DNA from: Phenylobacterium sp.
GTDB lineage: Bacteria; Pseudomonadota; Alphaproteobacteria; Caulobacterales; Caulobacteraceae
Length of the DNA stretch: 5,002 nucleotides
Direction: 5' to 3'
Assembly (NCBI GenBank): GCA_025350885.1
Contig: JANXXA010000507.1
Coordinates: 1-5,002 of the forward strand
Below, piece by piece: positions 1 through 5,002 of the stretch. A model generated the notes under the pieces. The model ran no database searches. It was not told where the DNA came from and saw only the letters and a list, made by a program, of their open reading frames with translations. How positions within the stretch are numbered: position 1 is the first letter of the stretch; each line of letters starts with the position of its first letter. The translations under genes and the position numbers were made by a program.

Positions 1-1
1 G

Positions 2-46
2 CCGCACGGCGCCTGGCAAGGCCGCAGCATAGGGACGCTGGATTGA
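2..46 (+). CDS. C-terminal end of upstream gene, possibly TsaE (tRNA t6A biosynthesis ATPase), partial
   Basis: Reading from base 2, the frame gives PHGAWQGRSIGTLD followed by TGA at 44-46. Only 14 residues are visible, so identity is tentative. The HGAW-type ending resembles the C-terminus of alphaproteobacterial TsaE proteins, and TsaE commonly sits just upstream of an AmgK-type phosphotransferase gene in these bacteria; both points are from memory. TsaE is the small P-loop ATPase that works with TsaB and TsaD to make N6-threonylcarbamoyladenosine on ANN-decoding tRNAs, but none of its catalytic motifs lie in the window. The TGA overlaps the TTG start of the next gene (TTGA), the same arrangement as at the three later junctions, which supports this frame being the coding one. 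The frame from base 3 stops at 30-32 and gives only a featureless short peptide. Confidence 0.5.
   Translation, partial: PHGAWQGRSIGTLD
31..35 (+). promoter_or_regulatory. Ribosome-binding site for the TTG-started amgK
   Basis: AGGGA lies 7 bases upstream of the TTG at 43. It is a moderate Shine-Dalgarno match and is the main support for this non-ATG start, because the amgK frame stays open to the left edge of the window and no ATG or GTG occurs upstream of 43 in that frame. Confidence 0.5.
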
Positions 47-1134
47 GCTCTGAACGTCAGGCGACGAAGGCCCGGTTCCTGGCGGACCACGGGCTGGCCT
101 CGGCGCGGCGCGAGCCGCTGGCCGGGGACGCGTCGACGCGCAGCTATGAGCGGCTGTACCGGGCAGGTGGCCCCCCGCTGATTCTGATGGACCAGCCGCC
201 CGTGCTGGAGACGCCGATCTGTCCGCCCGGGGCCAGCAACGCCGAGCGCCTGGCGCTGGGCTACAACGCCGCCGCCCGGCTGGCGGCCGGCTCCATCGCG
301 GCCTTCGTCACCACCGCAGACTACCTGCGCGAGCAGGGCCTCTCGGCGCCCGTGGTGCAGGCTTTCGACGTCGACGCCGGGCTGGCCGTCCTGGAGGATC
401 TGGGCGACGGGCTGTTCGCGAGCCTGATGGCCGCCGGCCTGGCGGAGACGCCGCTCTACGAGGCCGCCGTTGATGTGCAGGTCCAGTTGCACGCGCACCC
501 GCCGCCGGACCTGCTGCAGGCCCAGGGCCTGAACTGGCCGCTGCTCACCTACGACACCCTGGCGCTCAAAACCGCCACCGACACCTTCCTGAACTGGTGG
601 CCGAAGTTCGCCGGCCTGGCCACCTTTGACCCCGCCGTCGTGGCCGAATGGGATGCGCTCTGGGCGCCGGTATGGGTGCGCGGCGAAGCCGGGGCCGGGG
701 TGTTCTGTCACCGCGACTATCATGCCCAGAACCTGCTCTGGCTTCCCGACAGGCGCGACGCAGCGCGGGTCGGCCTGCTGGATTTCCAGGACGCGCTGCG
801 GGCGCACCCGGCCTGGGACCTGACCCACCTGCTGCAGGACGCCCGCCGCGACGTCGCGCCCGAGCTGGAGAGCGCGATGCTGGAGCGGTATCTGCGCGCC
901 CGGCCGGACCAGGACCGGGAAGCTTTTCTCCGCGACTACCGCGCGCTCGCCGCCTCCAACGCCGCGCGCATCCTGGGCCGGGTGTTCGCCCGCCAGGCTC
1001 TATTGGGCCGGGCGCAATACAAGAGCTTCATGCCGCGCACCTGGCGCTATCTGGAACGCGACCTCGCCGACCCTACCCTGGCGGGGCTGCGCGGCTGGTT
1101 CGACCGGCATGTGCCGCCCGAGGCGCGAGCGTGA
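43..1134 (+). CDS. amgK: Anomeric MurNAc/GlcNAc kinase (AmgK type), APH-family phosphotransferase
   Basis: The product is a 363-residue cytoplasmic protein of the aminoglycoside phosphotransferase/choline kinase fold. Visible motifs in order are a nucleotide-loop segment LAGDASTRSYERL (26-38), LILMDQPP (46-53), the hinge-like LEDLGD (117-122), the Brenner catalytic loop HRDYHAQN (223-230) with catalytic Asp225 and metal ligand Asn230, and LLDFQDA (245-251) with metal-binding Asp247 in place of the kinase DFG. HRDYHAQN followed by LLDFQDA is typical of AmgK rather than of drug-resistance APH enzymes. In the known pathway AmgK uses ATP to phosphorylate MurNAc (and GlcNAc) at C1, giving the substrate for MurU, and the next gene is a MurU-type enzyme, which strongly supports the call. 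The TTG start overlaps the preceding TGA and gives a plausible N-terminus about 28 residues before the GDAS motif. The length is near the family norm or slightly longer, and no membrane segment or signal peptide is seen. Substrate preference cannot be read from sequence. Confidence 0.88.
   Translation: MSSERQATKARFLADHGLASARREPLAGDASTRSYERLYRAGGPPLILMDQPPVLETPICPPGASNAERLALGYNAAARLAAGSIAAFVTTADYLREQGLSAPVVQAFDVDAGLAVLEDLGDGLFASLMAAGLAETPLYEAAVDVQVQLHAHPPPDLLQAQGLNWPLLTYDTLALKTATDTFLNWWPKFAGLATFDPAVVAEWDALWAPVWVRGEAGAGVFCHRDYHAQNLLWLPDRRDAARVGLLDFQDALRAHPAWDLTHLLQDARRDVAPELESAMLERYLRARPDQDREAFLRDYRALAASNAARILGRVFARQALLGRAQYKSFMPRTWRYLERDLADPTLAGLRGWFDRHVPPEARA
1120..1123 (+). promoter_or_regulatory. 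Ribosome-binding site for the GTG-started murU
   Basis: GAGG lies 7 bases before the GTG at 1131, inside the end of amgK. It favours GTG-1131 over the in-frame ATG at 1155, which has no comparable purine-rich sequence at proper spacing and would leave the protein starting directly at the first beta strand. Confidence 0.55.
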
Positions 1135-1844
1135 CGCCGGGGCCGACCACCGCCATGGTGCTGGCTGCGGGCCTGGGGACGCGGATGCGCCCGCTGACCG
1201 ACGCCCGACCCAAGGCCCTCGTCCCCGTCGCCGGGCGGACGCTGATCGACCGGGTTCTCGACAAGCTGGTGGCGGCCGGCGTCGAGCGGGCCGTGGTCAA
1301 CGTGCATCATTTCGCCGATCAGGTGGAGGCGCACCTGAGCCTGCGCCACGACCTGGAGATCATGATCTCCGACGAGCGCGCCGGACTGCTGGATTCCGGC
1401 GGCGGCATCCAGCATGCGCGCGCCATGCTGGGCGAGGCGCCGATCTTCGTCGCCAACATCGATTCGCTCTGGCTGGAGCGTGGCGCGCCAGCGCTCGAGG
1501 CGTTGAAATGCGCCTGGGATCCGGCGCGGATGGACCTCCTGCTGCTGCTGGTGCGGCGCGGCGAAGGGATAGGTTTCGAAGGGCCGCAGGGGTTCCTGAT
1601 GAACGCGCGCGGCGAACTGACCCATTCGGCGTCGCCCGACGTGGTCACGCCGTTCGCCAACGTCGGCTTCGCCATCCTCAAGCCGCAGGTTCTCGACGGC
1701 CACGCCCAGCCGGCCTTCCCGATCCTGCCGATCTGGCGCTCGCTGCAGGCGCGGGGCCGGCTGCACGGGGTGGCGATGGACGCCTTCTGGATGCATGTGG
1801 GCGATCCCGCCGCCCGCGATGCCGCCGCGGCGAGGCTGGAATGA
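1131..1844 (+). CDS. murU: MurNAc-1-phosphate uridylyltransferase (MurU type), sugar nucleotidyltransferase
   Basis: This is a 237-residue GT-A/Rossmann-fold nucleotidyltransferase. The N-terminus AMVLAAGLGTRMRPLTDARPKAL carries the nucleotide-binding signature AAGLGTRMRPLT (12-23) and the PKAL lysine (Lys28). LLDSGGGI (86-93) corresponds to the conserved E/D-x-GGG base-recognition loop. VANIDSLW contains Asp111, the likely Mg-binding residue. FANVGFAILKP and WMHVGDP (220-226) match the C-terminal part of the family. The length, about 230-240 residues with no left-handed beta-helix domain, fits MurU and excludes GlmU. MurU converts MurNAc-1-phosphate plus UTP to UDP-MurNAc and pyrophosphate, feeding recycled MurNAc into wall synthesis without MurA/MurB, and is known in Pseudomonas as a source of intrinsic fosfomycin tolerance. 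The GTG start overlaps the amgK stop (GTGA). A frame open upstream to 648 reads through amgK and is not part of this gene. Acting on another sugar-1-phosphate cannot be excluded, but the AmgK neighbour argues for MurNAc. Confidence 0.87.
   Translation: MTPGPTTAMVLAAGLGTRMRPLTDARPKALVPVAGRTLIDRVLDKLVAAGVERAVVNVHHFADQVEAHLSLRHDLEIMISDERAGLLDSGGGIQHARAMLGEAPIFVANIDSLWLERGAPALEALKCAWDPARMDLLLLLVRRGEGIGFEGPQGFLMNARGELTHSASPDVVTPFANVGFAILKPQVLDGHAQPAFPILPIWRSLQARGRLHGVAMDAFWMHVGDPAARDAAAARLE
1355..1370. repeat. Perfect 16-bp palindrome inside murU
   Basis: GGAGATCATGATCTCC is identical to its reverse complement and has no spacer. It lies within the murU coding sequence, over residues around LEIMISD, and stands out as AT-richer than its surroundings. 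It has no loop, so it is not a classic hairpin terminator, and no T-run follows it. It could be a protein-binding site, but coincidence within coding sequence is the simpler explanation. Confidence 0.4.
1832..1835 (+). promoter_or_regulatory. Ribosome-binding site for addB
   Basis: GAGG, within the longer purine-containing stretch GCGAGGCTGGA, ends 5 bases before the ATG at 1841. It lies in the last codons of murU, as expected for coupled translation. Confidence 0.5.
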
Positions 1845-4819
1845 GCGCCTTCCTGACGGCGCCGGAGCCGCGCTGGTTCACCGTTCCCGCGCACCGGCCG
1901 TTCGCCCAGGACCTGGCTCGGGGTCTCTATGACGCCTTGGCCCCGCAAGGCCCGGAAGCGCTGTCGCAGGCGGTGGTGCTGACCCCGACACGGCGCGGCG
2001 CGCGGGCTCTGGCGGACGCCTTCGTGGGAGTCGCCGGCGGCCGGGCCATACTGCCGCCGCAGATGCGTCCGCTGGGCGATCTCGATGGCGGCGAGCCGCC
2101 CTTTGAGCCGGGCGATCTGGCGCTCGACCTGCCGCCGGCCATCGACCCGCTCAAGCGCCGATTCGAGCTCACCCGTCTGGCGGCCAACCACTGGGACCTG
2201 TTGCCGGGCCGCGAGCTGACCGCCGCCGCGGCGCTGGAGATGGCCGACGCCCTGGCCGGTCTCCTTGACGGCCTGCAGATCGAGGAGGTTACGATCGAGG
2301 CGGGGCTGGCCGACCTGGTCGAGGCGGAGATGGCCGAGCACTGGCAGGTCTCGCGCCTGTTCCTCGAGGCGGCCCTGGCCGACTGGCCGCAACGGCTGAC
2401 GGCCCTGGGGGTTATGGACATCAGCGAACGCCGGGTACAACTGGTGCGGCGACTGGCCGAACAGTGGACGAAGGCCCCGCCGCGCGGGGTGATCGTGGCC
2501 GCCGGCTCCACCGGCACGGCGCCGGCCACCCGCGACCTGTTGATCGCCATCGCCGCCGCCCCGCAGGGCTGCGTGGTGCTGCCGGGACTGGACCAGAACC
2601 TGGCCGACACCGCCTGGGCCAAGGTCGATGTTCAGCATCCGCAAGGGGCGCTGAAGCGCCTGCTGGACCGCGCCGGCGTGGACAGGGGCGGGATCGCCGT
2701 ATGGCCCGCTTCAAGCCGCCCGGACCTGGCGGGCCGCTGGCGCCAGCGGATCGTCAATGAGGCGCTGCGCCCGGCCGAGGAGACCGCCGACTGGCTGAGG
2801 GTGATCAGCGGACTTCGCGAGGAAGGCGGGACGCCGGATATCGATCCTATCGCCGAAGGACTGAAGGGGCTGTCGGCGATCAGCACCCGCACCGAGGAAG
2901 AGGCCGCTACGGTGGTCGCCCTGCTGCTGCGCGAGACCCTGGAGACGCCGGGTCGCACGGCGGCGCTGGTGACCCCCGACCAGGTGCTGGCGCGTCGGGT
3001 GACCGCCAAGCTGGCGCGCTGGGGCGTGGTCCCCGACTCCTCGGCCGGGGAAAGCCTGGCGGGATCATCCTGCGCGATCCTGGCCGCGCTGGTGGCGCGG
3101 GCAGCGGTTGATCCGCTGGACCCGGTCACCCTGCTGGGCTTGCTGAAGCACCCGCTGGCGCGGCCCGGCGATTGCCAGGCCCTGGAACGGGCCGCCCTGC
3201 GCGGCCCGCGTGCGCGAAACTGGGCGGCGTTGAAGGCCCGACTTGCCAAGGTTCCCGAGGCCCTGCCCCTGGCCGAGCGCCTGGAGGTCGTGCTGGGGAC
3301 GCTGGCCTGGATCGACGAGGTCGATCCGGTGGCGCGGGCCGCGCGCCGCACGGCCGCGGCGATGGAAGCCCTGGCCGCAGATGGCGAGGGAGCAACAGGT
3401 GACCTGTGGGCCGGCCATGGCGGCGAGGCCACCGCCCGGCTGCTGAGCGGGTTGATCCTGGACGCCGATCAACTGCCGCCGGCCAGCCCCCGGGGCTTTG
3501 CTGAACTGCTGCAGCGGCTGATGGCCGGGGAGACGGTGCGGGCGGGCGGCGCCAGCCATCCGCGCCTGCGCATCCTGGGGGCGATCGAGGCCCGGCTGGT
3601 GCGCGCCGACCGGCTGGTGCTAGCGGGGCTGGAGGAGGGGGTCTGGCCGGCCGCGGCGCCGACGGATCCCTTCCTGTCGCGACCCATGCGCGAGACCCTG
3701 GGCCTGCCCTCGCCCGAGCGGCGGATCGGGCTTTCCGCCCACGACTTCGCCCAGGCCGCCTGTGCGCCCGAGGTCATCCTGCTGCACACCGAACGCCGCG
3801 AGGGGGCGCCGTCGGTCAAGTCGCGCTGGCTGTGGCGGCTGGAGACCCTGGCCAAGGGCGCCGGCCTGGCGATCCCCGGCCGGCCACAGGTGCTCGACTG
3901 GGCGCGCAGCCTGGACGCGCCTCAGGGCCCGCCGCAGCCGACGCCGCGTCCCGCGCCCTGCCCGCCAGTCTCCGCGCGGCCGCGTGAGCTGGCGGTGACC
4001 CGCATCGAGGGCCTGACGCGAGATCCCTACGCGGTCTGGGCCCGCGACATTCTGCGGTTCTATCCCTTGCGCCGCCCCGACGAGACGCCCGATGCGCGCG
4101 AGCGCGGCACCGCGATCCACAGCGCCTTCGAACAGTTCGTGCGGTTGCACCCCAAGGCGTTGCCGGAGGATACGGCCGCGGTGTTCGAGCGGCTCTATGT
4201 GGACGCCCTGGCCACCGCCGGCCTGCCGCGCGAGGCCCTGGCGCGCGAGCAGGCGCTGGCCCGGGAGGCCGCCGCCTGGGTCGCCGAGATGGAGCGCGAG
4301 CGCCGCGCCGACGGCCGCGACCTGCACGTGGAGCTCAAGGGAACGCTGACCTTCCAGGCCCCCGCTGGTCCCTTCACCGTCACCGCGCGGGCCGACCGCA
4401 TCGAGGCCACCGCCGACGGCTTCGGCCACATCCTCGACTACAAGACCGGCAAGGCGCCCTCCAGGAAGGAGATGGACAGGGGGTTCTCGCCGCAACTGAC
4501 CCTGACCGCGGCTATCCTGGCGGCCGGCGGTTTTCCGCAATTGCCCGCGCTCGAGCCCGGCGACCTGACCTATCTGGAGATCACCGGCCGGCGACCGGCA
4601 GGCAGGGTCGAGACCCGGGTCGAGGCCGGACCGGCCAGCGAACTCGCCGCCCACCTGGCGCTGGAAGGGCTGAAAGCCCTGATCGCCGTCTATGATGATC
4701 CCACGATCGCATATCTGTCGCGAACGGCGCCGCAGTTCGTGAAGGCGCGCGGCTCCGACTACGATCACCTGGCCCGGGTGTTCGAATGGTCCACCAGCGG
4801 CGAGGACGACGGGACATGA
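1841..4819 (+). CDS. addB: Double-strand break repair helicase-nuclease subunit AddB, alphaproteobacterial type
   Basis: This is a complete 992-residue AddB, partner of AddA in the RecBCD-like enzyme that unwinds and trims double-strand ends for RecA loading. The N-terminal helicase-like part has VVLTPTRRGARAL (45-57) but no Walker A GxxxxGK[ST]. GSTGTAPATRDLL (222-234) and CVVLPGLD (244-251) mark the degenerate middle of helicase domain 1. The second helicase-like half includes LAGLEEGVWP (594-603), DPFLSRPMRETLGLP and RRIGLSAHDFAQA (627-639), characteristic of alphaproteobacterial AddB. A proline-rich linker (about 694-714) leads to a RecB-family PD-(D/E)xK nuclease: RERGTAIHSAFE with His760, ADRIE with Asp852, LDYKTGK with Asp866 and Lys868, and SPQLTL with Gln885. 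The core therefore looks catalytically intact. No cysteine occurs after Cys707, so the iron-sulfur cluster of Bacillus AddB is absent. The ATG overlaps the murU stop (ATGA), and addA follows with the same overlap. The frame is open upstream to 1109, but that part overlaps murU and is not coding. Confidence 0.95.
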   Translation: MSAFLTAPEPRWFTVPAHRPFAQDLARGLYDALAPQGPEALSQAVVLTPTRRGARALADAFVGVAGGRAILPPQMRPLGDLDGGEPPFEPGDLALDLPPAIDPLKRRFELTRLAANHWDLLPGRELTAAAALEMADALAGLLDGLQIEEVTIEAGLADLVEAEMAEHWQVSRLFLEAALADWPQRLTALGVMDISERRVQLVRRLAEQWTKAPPRGVIVAAGSTGTAPATRDLLIAIAAAPQGCVVLPGLDQNLADTAWAKVDVQHPQGALKRLLDRAGVDRGGIAVWPASSRPDLAGRWRQRIVNEALRPAEETADWLRVISGLREEGGTPDIDPIAEGLKGLSAISTRTEEEAATVVALLLRETLETPGRTAALVTPDQVLARRVTAKLARWGVVPDSSAGESLAGSSCAILAALVARAAVDPLDPVTLLGLLKHPLARPGDCQALERAALRGPRARNWAALKARLAKVPEALPLAERLEVVLGTLAWIDEVDPVARAARRTAAAMEALAADGEGATGDLWAGHGGEATARLLSGLILDADQLPPASPRGFAELLQRLMAGETVRAGGASHPRLRILGAIEARLVRADRLVLAGLEEGVWPAAAPTDPFLSRPMRETLGLPSPERRIGLSAHDFAQAACAPEVILLHTERREGAPSVKSRWLWRLETLAKGAGLAIPGRPQVLDWARSLDAPQGPPQPTPRPAPCPPVSARPRELAVTRIEGLTRDPYAVWARDILRFYPLRRPDETPDARERGTAIHSAFEQFVRLHPKALPEDTAAVFERLYVDALATAGLPREALAREQALAREAAAWVAEMERERRADGRDLHVELKGTLTFQAPAGPFTVTARADRIEATADGFGHILDYKTGKAPSRKEMDRGFSPQLTLTAAILAAGGFPQLPALEPGDLTYLEITGRRPAGRVETRVEAGPASELAAHLALEGLKALIAVYDDPTIAYLSRTAPQFVKARGSDYDHLARVFEWSTSGEDDGT
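4802..4806 (+). promoter_or_regulatory. Ribosome-binding site for addA
   Basis: GAGGA lies 9 bases before the ATG at 4816, within the last codons of addB. A second purine patch, GGGA at 4811-4814, is too close to the ATG to act as a normal Shine-Dalgarno sequence. Confidence 0.45.
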
Positions 4820-5002
4820 CCCTCGATCTGGCTGCCTCGCCCGCCGACCGACAGCGGATCGCCGCAGATCCCGCCCTCTCGGCCTTCGTCACCGCCAACG
4901 CCGGATCGGGCAAGACCAAGACCCTGATCGACCGGGTGGCGCGTCTGCTGCTGGCGGGCGTTCGACCCGAGACCATCCTTTGCGTCACCTACACCAAGGC
5001 CG
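4816..5002 (+). CDS. addA: Double-strand break repair helicase-nuclease subunit AddA, N-terminal part (cut by window end)
   Basis: Sixty-two codons are visible before the window ends; AddA proteins usually run to well over 1,100 residues. The start MTLDLAASPADRQRIAADP includes Gln13, in the position of the UvrD-family Q motif. TANAGSGKTKTLIDRV (26-41) is helicase motif I (Walker A), with Lys33 and Thr34 as the phosphate-binding pair. ILCVTYTKA (54-62) is the beginning of motif Ia. These three elements in this order and spacing define the N-terminus of a superfamily 1A helicase, and the position directly after addB makes it AddA. As AddB lacks a Walker A, this subunit must supply the ATP-driven translocation; its own C-terminal nuclease lies outside the window. 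The ATG shares bases with the addB TGA (ATGA), which suggests coupled synthesis of the two subunits, consistent with a heterodimer. Confidence 0.93.
   Translation, partial: MTLDLAASPADRQRIAADPALSAFVTANAGSGKTKTLIDRVARLLLAGVRPETILCVTYTKA

Noticed and set aside
648..1130. N-terminal extension of the MurU frame through the end of amgK
   Set aside because: The extension is Arg/Ala/Pro-rich, out of frame with the convincing APH motifs of amgK, and the nucleotidyltransferase domain starts just after the GTG at 1131 that has a ribosome-binding site.
43..1134. Possible aminoglycoside-resistance phosphotransferase
   Set aside because: The fold is shared, but HRDYHAQN with LLDFQDA and the adjacent murU indicate a cell-wall sugar kinase, and there is no sign of mobile elements.
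1533..1553. Short CTG triplet run in murU
   Set aside because: It encodes a run of leucines in a hydrophobic beta strand (DLLLLLV) and is explained by codon preference; too short to be a meaningful repeat.
1109..1840. N-terminal extension of the AddB frame through murU
   Set aside because: The translation is low-complexity and out of frame with murU; the ATG at 1841 overlaps the murU stop and gives the usual AddB N-terminus.
1047..2644. Minus-strand open frames of 249 and 441 codons antisense to murU and the start of addB
   Set aside because: They overlap genes with clear family motifs on the + strand, have Arg/Ala/Gly/Pro-rich content without domains, and have no plausible context.
3620..4768. 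Long open frame of 382 codons on the minus strand
   Set aside because: It lies entirely antisense to addB. In DNA this GC-rich, third-position bias keeps the complementary frame free of stops. The translation is a low-complexity mix of G, R, A, Q and P with no recognisable motif.
1..5002. Search for a new defence, mobile or RNA-based system
   Set aside because: Coding genes with recognisable housekeeping families fill the window from base 2 to the end with no intergenic room; no direct repeats, tRNA, terminator hairpins or atypical composition were seen by eye.

Overview
The window is a compact, GC-rich stretch of housekeeping genes, all on the + strand and with no intergenic gap larger than zero. 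The base composition, the gene order and the wording of the protein motifs point to an alphaproteobacterium. A Caulobacterales member (Caulobacter/Phenylobacterium-like) is the best guess, but that is inference from memory of the families and not a search result.

Layout: (1) at 2-46, the last 14 codons of an upstream gene, possibly the tRNA t6A ATPase TsaE. (2) At 43-1134, an APH-fold sugar kinase of the AmgK type. (3) At 1131-1844, a nucleotidyltransferase of the MurU type. (4) At 1841-4819, a complete AddB of the alphaproteobacterial type (992 aa). (5) At 4816-5002, the first 62 codons of AddA, with its Walker A motif and the start of helicase motif Ia, cut by the window edge. Every junction is a 4-base overlap in which the start codon shares bases with the previous stop (TTGA, GTGA, ATGA, ATGA). 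Three of the four starts have a purine-rich ribosome-binding sequence 5-9 bases upstream; the amgK one is weaker. The layout suggests one transcript with translational coupling. No promoter, terminator, RNA gene, mobile element or CRISPR array is visible.

Function: AmgK and MurU are consecutive enzymes of the anomeric peptidoglycan-recycling route (MurNAc to MurNAc-1-phosphate to UDP-MurNAc), known from Pseudomonas and relatives. AddA and AddB form the helicase-nuclease that resects double-strand DNA ends for RecA-dependent repair. The two halves are biochemically unrelated and share only the operon. The AddB here has an intact RecB-family nuclease core. It lacks a Walker A motif and has no cysteine in its nuclease domain, so ATP-driven motion must come from AddA and a Bacillus-type iron-sulfur cluster is not possible.

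I found no convincing undescribed system. The points worth a second look are the coupling of wall recycling to break repair, the reduced form of AddB, and a few small sequence oddities.
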